64,000 nt of DNA. Source: Prunella strophiata. Its lineage: Eukaryota; Chordata; Aves; Passeriformes; Prunellidae. Under the pieces are notes generated by a model. It had not been told where the DNA came from. It did not search any database and saw only the letters and a list, made by a program, of their open reading frames with translations. Of this stretch, positions 22,430-34,709 are shown one piece after another. Within the stretch, counting starts at the first letter, position 1. Every line of letters begins with the position of its first letter. The stretch spans positions 28,616,385-28,680,384 of the forward strand of contig JAZBQD010000017.1 of the NCBI GenBank assembly GCA_036583965.1, given 5' to 3'. Both the position numbers and the translations under genes were made by a program.

Positions 22430-25400
22430 TATGTATTATATGTAGTGTTGGAGTTTTTTGGTTTTATTTTTTATTTTGCTTCTAAAGCTGTTACTAACTT
22501 TTCTTGCAGCAGCCAAAATTTAGGTCATGTTTCTCTTTAGAGGGAGAACAATCCAGAGCTTAGTGGATTATTCTTTAAACCGACAAGGAAACACAGATGG
22601 GGGAAAAAACCCAGCTTCAAATTTTCAATTTTGTGTTATTATAAGTACTTGGACTCTCTGTCATCTCTGTGATAGCTTTCATGACCTACTAAACACAGCT
22701 TACTAAACAAAAACTCAGATGTACCATAAGACCCCTCTTTCACAAAAAATCTGAAAATGAGAAAAGGTGAGCTTTTGTCCTTCCACTCAGCATTGAATTT
22801 CCATCTTCCCTGGGCTCACCCTCAGCGTTTTGGTTGGACAGGTATGCTGCCCTAGAGGGATTCCTCACCTGACACTTTCCCTTGGCACTCGGAGCCATAA
22901 GTCCTGCACTGCTGTGGGTCACACATCCATGTAAGCTGAATGGCCTGGCAAGGAACCAGCTAGAGCAACCTTTGCTTGTGTTGCCAACAGTTATCAGGGC
23001 TATTCTTCAAAGCATAAGCAAAATGAAAGGAGTCAGGGGGCAGTGACCTTCGTTACCTCTTGAAGTCCCACAGGCCCTGGCCTGCTCTCCAGGAATTATC
23101 TGGGGAATTGCTGCAGAGCAGATCTGTCACCATGTCATCCAAAAGGACATCCCTCAAGTATCTGATGTTTCATCAAAATATGGCAGAGCCATTATGGACA
23201 CATTATCCTTCTCCTGTCCTTCATGAACTCATGAAGACAGCCCAGCTTACAGCCCTAATGGGAAACTTTGGCAGAAGTCACAATGTTTGCTGAAACATTT
23301 CCTTTTCAAGATTGTTGCAAGTACTCTTAGACAGGCAGGACCATGTTAGTCCCTTTCACCAGAGATTTGCCTTCAGGATCTTCAGACCTGTTATTCCACA
23401 GAAGGATTCCTCATCAGTCCCTGTCATGCTGCAATGTCTCCAGGTCTCTTTGATCTTCAGCCAGTGCTTCACAAGAGCTGGGCATGGAAAGCAACATTGT
23501 CCACAAGTTCTGCTCTCAGTATGACCTTTCTTGTTGTAGGACCCCTATTATCTCACTCTGCCTTAATTTCTTCTTCCACTGACTGCTAAGAAATATTTTT
23601 CTCCTCCTCCTTTGGCACTCAGATCTGTTCTCCAGTCCTAAAGACAGTTTTACTGTGTTGCACAGGACTATCCCCGAGCTATTCATACACATTTTCTGGA
23701 TATCATGCTTCTCCACAACTTGGCTTGCCCTCCAGTACCCTAACAGAGTTTGATTCCCACCAAGTAGGCTTTGCCTCCAAGCAGTTTTCAAGAAGTCTCC
23801 ATCAACCTCTTCCTTTTCTAATATAGGGAGCTCTTTTGTACTGAATCTCCCAGCTACTCCAACTGCCTCTGCTGCTCTGCACTCCTCCTCCTGGTTATTT
23901 CTTCTGCAAGTCTGTCTGTTTCTAGTCCTCCTCTTGGCACTTCACTCATCCCAGTGCCACCTCCCATATGTCACTCCTGCCTAGGCAGAAAGTTCACTCT
24001 CAGGCTGCACAACCCACAGCAGAAACATGGCATGCAGTCAGCAGCATGCACATGCTACATGAAGCAAGACACTTGAACTTGTGGGGATTACCTATTAACA
24101 ATGGCCAAAATAATCAAAGTTCCACCTGGGAAGTATGTGACTCAGTTGCTGTCACATTAAGAGTACATTAATTGTGTTACAAAACAGTGGGTCAGAGGAG
24201 TTCTTGTGGTAGTCAGAGATACATTTAGCATTTTAATGTAATTTTCAGCATCTAGACTTGGACCCTGATAGTACTGAATCAGCACTGAAATAACTCTGAA
24301 CAGCAAGTGCCACAACACTGGACATCTGCTAAAACACCATTTTCAGAAACTCCCATTCATTATGCCAAGAAACAGATTATATCTCTCTTCCTGGGCATAG
24401 GTTCACAGATCTGTTGTAAGCAAACATTTTAGCTCACTTACAGTTCATGACCATTCAGGCTTGTCAATCAGCAACAGGAGCAATCCTCTGCCTGCCCACC
24501 CAGCAGAGCAAACACCAAAAGCACAGTCCACATGAACACAGACAGAGAAGCAGTCACTGCAGGAAGGTAACTCTGCATTTTACTCAGGCTGTAAGAAGGT
24601 GATAATGTATATTGGTCAAGTAAAACAGAAGAGCCAGAGTCTGCCTCTACCCAGCCTCAAGGACGTTTATAGCTGTGGTGATGCTCCTCTCTCCCCATCT
24701 CAAACCTGGAGTCACACTATGATCTCAGAAATGCTGGTTAGGCCTCAGCCTTGATGAACAGCACCTGCACTCAACTCCTCTTGAGTTTATCAGAAAACCA
24801 GTCTGCTCCCAAGAACTGATGCTATCCAATGGACACCTGTTTTTAACAAACACCATTGGAAACTTATTTCTTCTCTTGCTTGAATAACAACCAAAGTGGA
24901 ATAATAATTTCATCATCATCAAAATTCCAAAGAAAGCTACCAGTCTGAATTTCAGACAGGAAGGAAAATTAGTATGACTAAAGCCCACTCTCTTGCTACC
25001 CCACAAATAGTGATCCTAGGTGAGACCCTTGGACCTGGACCACAACAGGCTGTGACCAGCACCTCTGAGTGGAGCCTCTCAGAACCCTAGGGTTCAGTTT
25101 CTTGTGTGCAATTTACAGAATGATTCTCTAAAAGCCAAAGCAAATTTAAACATCAACTTTCTGGTACTCAAATGTTTGTCTTCACAAACCTTTGCAGTGT
25201 TACAGACAGATTTTCTGTATTTATTTTATCTTCTAATTATAAATTAGTGTCTTGTGTTTTCTCCAGACTGAGTTTAGCAGGGTACTTTTGTTTTAGAACA
25301 CAGAATGATATTTTATTTCCTGCAACCTTGCTCACAAGCATGAAACCTTACAATTAGAACAGGATGACTGTCTCACCAAGGAGGTTGGTAATCCACACAT

Positions 25401-26127
25401 CCATGTTTGTAATTTGTGCTGATCTGCAGCAGCAGCCATAAAAATCCTGCAAGTCCCTGCAAAGATCTTGTAGCTTCTTTATGCAAGGGTGATACTTGGA
25501 ACAACTACAGTTGTTTTGCTCCCTCCTTCCCCTTCTGCTTCAAGAACAATGAAGTGTAATCAGTCAGAGACCAGTCTCCCTCCAGCCACACAGCTGCCAT
25601 GCTTGAGAGTACAAATGGGTCACAATGCTGAAGGTGTGCTGCCTAAGAGAAGGAATTGGGGACAGGTGGAAAACTGGTGGCATTATCTGCTATTGGTGTG
25701 CAAAGCAGAAATTTGCAAGTCTAAGGCTGAGAAGGTAGAAGGGGGGCACTCATACCAAGTCTGGAAAGGTAGGAGCAAAAAACATGGGTGTTGGTGGACA
25801 TGATTTTCAAAAAGCCAGCCCAGGAAACACACAGTTCTCTGAAAGTACCTGTTACAGCTACCTAGTGTAGAGCTCTGCAAAATGGGCCTGATTGAAAAAT
25901 GCTGCTGATCAGGGACAGAGACAAAAAGAGATTTTGCATGTACCACAAAGCTAAGGCAATGCTCTCTGCAAAAATCTGTGCTAGATTCTCTCTGCTTCCT
26001 TCTTTCTGTCAGTAGAGAGTCCACTTGCAGAGGTCCTCCTGGAGAATTAAATTCACTGCTTGAAAGGAGTGAGACAGCTCTTTTATCTGAGAGCAAAAAA
26101 GCTAAATTTGAAAGCAGGTTTTCCATT
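22430..26127. other. No gene recognised
   Basis: Ordinary AT-rich sequence. The longest frame, 147 codons on the minus strand (25683-26126), overlaps comparable frames on the plus strand and has no recognisable domain. No repeat family identified. Confidence 0.5.
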
Positions 26128-26132
26128 ACTCA
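26128..26132. repeat. Target-site duplication, left copy (ACTCA)
   Basis: Identical to 27754-27758; flanks the outer LTR. Confidence 0.85.
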
Positions 26133-26314
26133 TGTGGTGGTTTACCCAGGTTGGATGCCAGGTATCACCAAAGCCGCTCTATCACTCCTCTCCCCAAGTG
26201 GCCTGGGGAGAGAAAGTGAAATGAAAGGTTCATGAGTTTAGATAAGGGTAGGGAGAGATCACTGCTGATTACTATCATGGGCAAACCAGACTGAACCTGG
26301 GGATATTAGCTGAA

Positions 26315-26320
26315 TTTATT
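26315..26320 (-). promoter_or_regulatory. Poly(A) signal of the outer LTR
   Basis: AATAAA on the minus strand within GGTAATAAATT. The same block is conserved in the related LTR at 33984-33989, supporting it as the element's own signal. Confidence 0.6.
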
Positions 26321-26650
26321 ACCAATGAAGTCAGAGAAGGATAACAAGTAAAACAAATCTTTAAAAACACCTCTCTCCCACTCCTCCCCTTTTCCTGGAG
26401 TCTGCTTCCTCTCCTAGCAGCACAGGGAGACAGGGAATGGGGGCTGTGGTCAGGTCATCACACATTTTGCTGCTCAGGGAGAGAAGCCATTCACCTGCTT
26501 CAGCATAGGGTCCCTCCCACAGGAGACCATTCCCCATGAACTTCTCCAAGATCAATCCATACCATGAGAAACAGTTCTTTACAAAGTGCTCCTGTTCCTT
26601 TCCACAGGATGAAGTCCTTCAGGCACACAGCCTGTTCCAGTGTGGGTGCC

Positions 26651-27174
26651 TGTTGTGGTTTAGGAGTGGTACTCCCCAGTTTAGTTCTCCTGCCAAGACT
26701 TTGTGGTTTGGAAACCACACATCTGCTTGCTCACTCCCCCTCCCCTTTCTTCTGCCCCCACTATGGGTAGCTGGAGAGGAAAACTGGAGGCAGGAAAGGC
26801 AAAGATCACTGGCTGAGATAAGAGCAATTCCCTGGAAACAGCAATGAGGTAAGAAAAAGAAAAATAGGAACAGCAACAATATCAATAACAGAAGTTACTA
26901 ATATTGTACAGATAGAGGGTGATACACATAAAAAATGCTCACCAAGCATGAGACAATCAAAAACAATGGCAGCCAGGTTCCCTATCCTCCCACTCTTTTT
27001 GGGTTTTTTGACCACAAGCCACACCCTCCTCCTAAAAGTCCCTCACCTGCACCTCTGGCTGTGACTTGAAGTGGTATAGAATCTAGAATACAGACATGCC
27101 CACATGGCTTCAGGCTCTGCCCCCCTACACATACTGCAGAAAAAATTAACTGAGTCCTGGCTGAAACCAGGACA
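26651..27174 (-). mobile_element. Nested solo LTR of a second passerine ERV family
   Basis: A 524-bp block ending TG...CA: on the minus strand it starts TGTCCTGGTTTCAGCCAGGA and ends CTAAACCACAACA. I recognise it as a separate songbird LTR type, with blocks such as CATGTGGGCATGTCTGTATT and the AGAGGTGCAGGTGAGGGACT segment. It splits the outer LTR at 26650/27175. The flanks GTGCC (26646-26650) and GTCCC (27175-27179) match at four of five bases, consistent with a slightly mutated 5-bp duplication of the outer LTR's own sequence. No internal retroviral genes are present. Confidence 0.88.
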
Positions 27175-27753
27175 GTCCCCCAAAAGGATCATGAGTCCAA
27201 CCAGGAAAACTGCCTCAGCATGGGCACCTCTCCATGGGTCTGCAGGTCCCTGATAGGAGCCTACTCAGGGTGAGCTCCCCACAGGGTCACAGCCTCCTTT
27301 TAGGCATCCACCTGCTCCAGTGTGGAGCTCCTCCATGGGTTGCAGGTGGATCTCTGCATCCCCCAGGGATCTCCATGGAAAGCAGGGGCAGAGCTGCTTC
27401 ACCATAGTCTTCACAATGGGCTGAAGGAGAATGTCTTCTCAGGCACTTGGAGTACATCCTCCCCCACCCTCATTCTCCACTGACCTTGGTGTCTGCAGAG
27501 CTCTTCCTTTCACTTTGCACTCCTCACTTCTCTGAGCACAATTACATCTGCTCAATATTTTTTTCCTTCTAAAATTTGCTACCAGGTCATTACTCCCATC
27601 TGTGATTGGCTCGGCCCTGGCCAGCGGCAGGTCCATCCTGGAGCCATCTGGCATTGGCTCTGTTGGACATGGAGGAAACTTCCAGCAGCTGCTCACAGAA
27701 GCCACCCCTGTACTGTCTCCACTGCCAAAACTTTGCCATGCAAATCCAAGACA

Positions 27754-27758
27754 ACTCA
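27754..27758. repeat. Target-site duplication, right copy (ACTCA)
   Basis: Identical to 26128-26132. Its presence directly after the LTR shows that 27754 onward is not retroviral internal sequence. Confidence 0.85.
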
Positions 27759-30700
27759 GTTCAGCCCTGCGCTTTCTTCTGACTCAAAACTAATTTCAGA
27801 TAAAAGGGCAAAATTTATCTCTTCCCCAGCTCTTGCTTATCTCCTCTGCTCAATACTATGTCTTCTCTTTCCTACCCAAAGCAGGGCCCAGTCATGTTCA
27901 AGGCTTTGAAATTCCTTATGCTCTAGGTATAAAATTATCACTTGCCATTAGCAGTCTATTGCATGACTCATTCAGTAGCTGTTTGTGCTTCTCATATTCC
28001 TGAGGAGACTGAACCCTCCACACACATCCCAAGTTGTCTACTGTTAAATTCCCCACTTTCTCTAAATGTAGGGTAAGGAATAATTACATTAAGAGAAAGG
28101 GCTTGACCAAGTTAGCACTAATTCAGAAGAAGTCTTATGAGAACTGATTCCCAGCCCCTCTCCCTCCTTGCATTCAAAATGCTCATTATGCAGGTGCAAA
28201 GTGGATGCAGAGTCCAGCTGCATGCATTCAGTAGTTTAATGCAGATCACCTTCCTTTTCATTCACAGTGTACAGAGTCACTCTGCATTTTTTAAAATTTT
28301 GCTTGTTTCCCCATCAGTGTCTTGAAAGTATTGAGAGATTTTCACCTGCACTCAAATTTTCCACTGTATTCTTTATTTCATGGTTCCTCCAGAGTTTTTA
28401 TTTCTTCATATTTGTTTGCAGTCAGGACTACTTCACAATCTCACTTCCAGTTCAGCATAATATCCACATCATTATTAACCCACAAACAGGTCCCTGAAAG
28501 AATCTACCATTTATTTCAGGAAAGGAAACAATCTGCACAAGAGTTATTAGTCTTGTTATATTTTCTGTCATAGTGGATTTCTGATTTACAATGTCCTCCT
28601 TAGAGTCTGATGTGTGCTCTTTGTTTCACTGTATGGTCAACCTGAAGACAGCAAGGGGGAAATATGACTAAACACTTGCAGTAGCAGAACTGCTCAATGG
28701 AATCTGCATTTAAGTAAAAATAAATAGATTTTTGCGAACACTGAATTAAACAAAGGAAGCATAATCTGATTCTTATCTCATTTCTCCCTCCAATAACTTC
28801 CTTGAGTTCACCTTTTCTTACCATCTCATTTGTTTCTGAAGAAGTCAAATGTAATGCTGGAAGGGTGGGGTCTGGAAGTGGATGAGATGCAGATATAAAA
28901 ATTATTACAGGCAAGTAAAGCTAATAAAATTCTGATCAGGCCTCATCCTTGGATAATCAGATTGCCTGCACTAGAGTAATTTAAATGAGACAAGCAGAAG
29001 AGTTTCCAACCATGCACAAGAAATGTCATGTGTTTTAGAAGAGGTTTCTCCCACAGGCTGTACCTGATGAGGGATAACTGTTTTGGATGGAGAAATGTTT
29101 TACTAAGGTCACCAAAATTGCCCTGGGTATACTCTCAGGCTTGAAATTACTCCTAACCTGCCCAAGTTACAGGGCTGCAGCTGCAAGTATAAATTACAAG
29201 TACTCAAAGGGGAAATAAGAATGATTGAGTAAGCAAGAGCACCCAGCCAAACAATATTGGTCTGAATATGTTGATGAAGTGGCAAAGAAGATCTATTCTC
29301 CAGCATCAGCTCAAGCATCATCTCTTAGCAATGTTATTTTTTCTGACCTTTTAGAAATAAAATTCATTCTAATGTTGGGGACACAAGTTTTTCTGACAGG
29401 TATCACCTTGCCTAGACTGTGAATTGTCACCCCCAGGGTGTCATGCTTTAAAACTGCCTGTCCCTCTGAAGCCTGGTTGCAATTTCTTACTGGGATACAT
29501 TTGCCCACCGCAGACAAGCCCTGGTCTTGAGGTCCTCCAGGAATTTTACTGAATTCAAAAATCTCTGTTGGCAGCTCCAAACCTTTTAGAGAGAAGCTGC
29601 TGATGATGAGCAGTAGTCATCCCCTGTGTGTGAACTTTGACACAAGAATAAGAAAAACAAGCACTTTGTGGCATTCAGATAGCTAAGAGTGGGAATGTGA
29701 AAGGAGGTTAATTCACTGGGTTTGGTTGGTTTTTTTGGTTTTATTTTTTTGGGGTTTTTTTTGGGTGTTTTTTTTTTTTTTTTGTTTTGTTTTGTTTTGG
29801 TTTTTTTTTTTGTATATTAGTGAAATTTCCAGTTTTCTGGTTCCTTTTCCATTCAAAACAATGTTTTTCTTACTAAGAATCACACTCACTGAACAAAACA
29901 GAGAATCCTCCAAACACTAGAACAAAAAATTATTTAAAGGCACTTGAAAATAAATTACTGAGAGAATTAAGTATGCACTGTCATTTATCAGACTGGCTTC
30001 TCAAATCAAAAAGCTAGCCTAGAGACCTGTGTTTCATCTCTTTATTATTCAAAGGAATTCAAATCAAATAAAACTATAAGAAATTAGGGTGAGTTTCTCA
30101 CATTAAAATTATTACTCAAGTGTTAAATTTTAGCGCTTGATTATATTGTATAACTTTTCAGGTTGCCTAACTGATGTAATATAAAATCAGAGAACTGGTG
30201 AAATGCCGAGAATAACACATTATCTGAGAACAGGTTCCAGGCTCTGAATGCAAAATAGCTGTAACCAAGAGCTACATCTGTAGATCTGTCATTTGGTGCA
30301 GAGGTTTCCACAGGTCATACTGTAATTTGGATCAAATCTCTACTTCAACAATAGATATGTATGCAAATTCCTCCAGATCCAACCTATTCTTCATCTCACT
30401 TATGCCAAGAGATTTAAGGTCCTGTCTTATTTTCTGGTGTGCATTTCCACTCTTTTATTTATAAACTGCTTCTCTTCAAGTCTCAGTTCAAAAAATCAGG
30501 CAACCCCTGCTAATAACAAGATGATGTGGATGTGTCAGTCAACCAGGCAGTAAAGTGAAAACAAATCCTTCCTTCTTCTTTACTAATGTATAGATTTTCC
30601 AGAGGGTCTTTCACACTACTTGTTCTTGCAACTCACTGTTAACATCATAAATATTAAATTACTTATTTTATTAACATGAGACTGTTGACTTTATTAACAT

Positions 30701-33700
30701 GAGTCAGCAACTGTGTCAACACTTAATTAACATGCAGGAATAAAGTTGGTCACTGTAGATGTCTATTTTCCCTTTTCCTGCCCAATTTGTTCTTCACAGT
30801 TCTGCAGTGGTATTGGCCTAGCTACACACAATTGCAGAAGTCAGGAATCGTGTATGAAGAGAACATCCTATGCAGTACTGTAAGGAGACCACAGTGATCA
30901 AGGGAGACATGAAACTGCTTAGGACAAAAGGGTAATTATATCCTAGAGAGACCCAAAGTAACTGTTTAGAGCTCACTACAAAACTATCAAGAGGCAAATG
31001 CAAAATATCTTTATTGAGAAACTGACACAGCATTCAGGAAGAGTGTACAGCCACCAACTCTAGTAAACTAAAACCACTGTCACTGCAGAGCCAGTCAGCT
31101 GGGGCAGTCAGGTGGGCACAGCAGGCTGAACTAACTGAGGCACGTCTGAAACCTTCACTGCATCTGCCCTCATGAGCTAGCTCTGGTCAGTGCTTGCTCA
31201 GAACAATACAGTTCACTGTGCTTCCAGAGCAGAGAGAGGAACAAGGCTGGATACACAACAGGCACTGAGTGCATTTGTCTCGCCAGAGGCCTGAAGTAGT
31301 GTTCCCAGCAACCTCCAGCTTCACCAAGATGCACCAAGACAAGTACTTCTCTCTTGGTGTGTGAAGCAGTTTTCTCTTCATGAACCTGTTCTGCTGTTTA
31401 TCTGGGAGCTTTACACGTGCTTTGCAGAAGCCCCTTGTCCCACACTGACACTTACTCCCTGTCACTTGGAATACAGTCTTAGGATCCACAGAGGGCATTA
31501 CCCAAGAAAGGACAATTGCACCATGAAGAGTGCTTGCTTTTTACATTAGTTATCCTCAAGACAGAGAGCACTTACACTGTGGATTGAACTCACTGGAAAA
31601 ATAGTCCCTTATTGCTGCTTGACCATTGTTCAGGAATTTCCTCATCTTCTTTGACTGCAGTGATACAAACTGGCTCTGCTAAGCAGGAGATAGTGCCTTA
31701 TGGACACACCTCCACTGAAATTATGAATTTAGGAAAGACAGTAATTCAGACTTGAATTTGTTAAGACTCCTGCAGTGACTTACTCCTGCCATGAAGCCCT
31801 TTGTTCATGCATTCAAACTGCATTACAAACAGCATTTGTATGAACCTCTCCCACCACACTTCATCACCCAGACTAATTTTTGTTCTTCCCTCACAGAACT
31901 AATGCATCTCACTAGGTTACAAATCCAAGCTCATCTGCCTCTGTATCTCTGCAGTGAATGCTGAGGGGACATAAAGGTAGGCAGAGAAGAGAAACTCTCA
32001 GTGTCAATCTAGCCAGAAAGCTGAAAGTACTGACCACTGCAGAGAAGCAGAAACATCCCAACTCATGTTTCAAAATCTCTTCACAGGCTCTCAATTTGGC
32101 TCCTTCATATTCTGAAGGGTGAAAGAGAAAATCCTTTGAATAGTGAGCTACAATCTTTTGTCCTGCAATTGCACATTGAATTCAGCTGCTTATGCTTCAG
32201 TGACGCAGCCCACCACAGGGTGGGCCTTCACTGGTGCAAGGATATACTAGTGACATGCATTGTCAGAGATAAGAGCTCAAAAAGAGACTCACAGGAAAGG
32301 CCTGCACAACTGAACCAAACTAAAATCCATTTCTTATGAACAGGAAACCTTGGACTTAGGTTAAGAGCAGGCCGGAGTTTTCTACCTTGAGAAAATATTC
32401 TTAGTGATTTTCTTCTAGGCTCATTCTCACTGAAGTTCACAGGACCAATCCAGTGGGCAGGTAAACCTGTGCTCCTCCAAAAGCAAAAGAAAAGCCAGTT
32501 GTTTTACAGTCACTTCACCTAAGAATTGGGTGCAGGAGAAGAAGGATGAGACATACAGAGACCTGACCTCGTGCTGATGCACAGCTTACAACAGGCTCAT
32601 AATCATAATTTCCAGCTGACTTTCCATTCTAAACTAGGTAAAGAATGAATTCCAACACCAGACCAAAGCAAATGATCAGAAGTTCTCAATTCCTGATGAT
32701 CAAGGAAGAACCAAACTTTCCTCACAATAAGGGAAACCAAAGTAGTCAAAAAGAAATTCTTTTAGGACGAAATACAGAACATTGCCTGTGTTTAAATTCA
32801 TCACTGGGCAAATATCCATTCTTGGAAAAAGGAGACCAGTTGTCCCAATGCCAGAGACAAACCTCAAAACATCCATGACCTTACAAAGAAATAATATTTA
32901 AGCAATCAGTTCTTGTTATCTGTAACCACAAGAACACAAAAACTTATTCCATTTGCCACTCTGATTAATGTAATACCATGAACAGGTTTATCCATTTGGT
33001 CAGGCAGGAATAATTTGTTACTGATCTGACAGTGGACACATGACCACACATATGTCCCTCACACATCTGCAAATGTATAACAGGGTAATAGAAAACCCCA
33101 GAGAATGCTGAGGTTTTGTCTCACTGACAGTGATGTATCCAAGAAAGAGTAACAAGACCACATGCATGGAGAAAAAGTGGAGGAAGATTCCCACACATTT
33201 CCATAATCCCCTCCAGAAATCCCATGGAAAGTTTGTGCAGTTGTACAAGCCCATTCAAATATCTCATAATAAATTTACTTATTCCCAGGAGACCAAAGAC
33301 AATCTTTTTTCCCTTTTTCATTAACTGGAAATGTCTCCAGTTAAACGTCTCTGAGGCTATGCTTAGTTCCTGCAAAGACCTGACCTAACAGCTTTGGTCA
33401 GCTTATTAAAGCTTGTGTATACATCTGTTTATTACTTTTTTTACCTCTTAAATTTGTTCTTTTGCTGAATAGCCCTTAACCAGATATCACTACAAACCAG
33501 GGATCCTTATATTCCTCACATATTAGTTGGAGTATGGTGAGTTGATAATGCTGCTGTAATGTGAGTAATGCAGATAATCCTGCAAACATTTGGAAGGTGG
33601 AAACCTTTTTTGCTTTAAGGTAAAAGTCTAGCTGTCAAGCCTTTACCTAACATTTTGATGTTCAGTTTATAGAGCTTAATTTATGTACAGAAAAATCCTG

Positions 33701-33803
33701 TTTTCTGAAAAGTCAAACATGCAGTCTTCTTTGTCTGGGGGCAAGTGGTGAGGATGTGGGTTTGATTTCTTGTATAGGTTAGATTTCTTGTTTATGTGAT
33801 CAT
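27759..33803. other. No gene recognised
   Basis: Although it lies between two same-family, same-strand LTRs, this 6-kb interval shows no gag, pol or env frames, no tRNA-like primer-binding sequence beside 33809 and no polypurine tract beside 27754. It is therefore host DNA. The T/G tract (29744-29812) and a cluster of TTAATTAA-like motifs (30667-30732) are the only visible structures. Confidence 0.6.
29744..29812. repeat. T/G-only low-complexity tract with (TTTTG)n
   Basis: Sixty-nine bases of only T and G, with T-runs of up to about 16 and three or four TTTTG units. It is the strand-complement counterpart in composition of the A/C tract at 16576-16689. Confidence 0.8.
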
Positions 33804-33808
33804 GTGCT

Positions 33809-34709
33809 TGTGGTGGTTTGACTCTGGCTGGATGCCAGACACCCTCTAAAGCCACTCTGTCACAGGACAGAGGAGAGAAAGGACAATGAAAGATTCATGA
33901 CTTGAGATAAGGACAGGCAGAGATCACTCTCCAAATACTGTCCCAGCAAAACAAACTTGACTTACTTGGGGAAATTAATTTAATTTATTACCAATCAAAA
34001 CCAGAGCAAGATAATGAGAATTAAAAGAAATATCTAATATCAATACCTTCCCCAACCTCTCCCTTCTTCCCATCTGTACCTTCACAGGGAGTTGGGAATG
34101 GGGGATATGGTTGGTTCACCACACACTGTTTCTGCCACTGCTCAGGGAGAGGGATCCATCCCCTGCTCCAGCACGGAGTCCCTCCCACATGAGACAGTTC
34201 TTCATTAAATTCTTCGGCCTGAGTCCTTCCCATGGGCTACAATTCTTCATTAACTGCTCCAGAGAGGGTCACAAATCCTGCCAGAAAAGCTGCTCCAGCA
34301 TGGGCTCCTCTTTCCACAGGTCCACAAGCCCCTGTCAGGACTCTGCTCCACCCTGGGCTTCCCACAGGGTCACAGCCTCCTCTCAGGCATCCAGCTGCTT
34401 CAGCGTGGGCTTGGCCACAGCTCAGGGTGTGTCTCTGCACCCTCCATGTACCTCCATGCTCTGTGGGGGGACAGCTGCTTCACCATGACCTGCACCAATT
34501 TTTTCCTTCTTAAAGATGTTGTCACAGAGTCACTGCTGCCATCTCTGATTGACTCACACTTGGCCAGTGGTGGGTCTGTTTTGGAGCCATCTGGCATTGG
34601 GTCTGACAAATATGGGAGAAGCTTCCAGCAGCTTCTTGCAGCAACCACCCCTACAGCTGCCTCCCCTGCCCTCCTCTCTACTAAAACCTGGTACTGTAAA
34701 CCAAGTACA
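33809..34709 (-). mobile_element. Solo LTR of a passerine ERV, second member of the outer-LTR family
   Basis: About 900 bp on the minus strand from TGTACTTGG to CCACCACA, homologous along its length to 26133-27753. Shared landmarks are the TGTGGTGGTTT end, GGCTGGATGCCAG, the block around AATTTATTACCAAT (AATAAA on the minus strand, 33984-33989), repeated CTGCTCCAG...TGGG units, and the final block with GGCATTGG and CTTCCAGCAGCT. No target-site duplication is evident (GTGCT on the left, GCATT on the right), so one end may be eroded. No retroviral genes adjoin. Confidence 0.87.
33984..33989 (-). promoter_or_regulatory. Poly(A) signal of the LTR at 33.8 kb
   Basis: AATAAA on the minus strand in the same sequence context as in the related LTR at 26315-26320. 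Confidence 0.55.

Larger units (their letters stand above)
26133..27753 (-). mobile_element. Solo LTR of a passerine ERV (outer element), interrupted by a nested LTR
   Basis: On the minus strand it runs TGTCTT...CCACCACA. A perfect 5-bp duplication, ACTCA at 26128-26132 and 27754-27758, fixes both ends and fits ERVL-like integration. Without the nested LTR and its duplication it is about 1.09 kb. AATAAA on the minus strand (26315-26320) lies near the 3' end. The body contains several degenerate units built around CTGCTCCAG...TGGG and CACAGGGTCACAG. It is homologous to 33809-34709. The break at 26650/27175, where another LTR sits, shows it is older than that insertion. Confidence 0.9.

Noticed and set aside
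26133..34709. The two same-family, same-strand LTRs could be the ends of one ~6-kb provirus.
   Set aside because: The left LTR has its own perfect ACTCA duplication on both sides, so it is a solo LTR. The interval has no gag, pol or env frames and no primer-binding site or polypurine tract at the LTR borders, and the two LTRs are strongly diverged.
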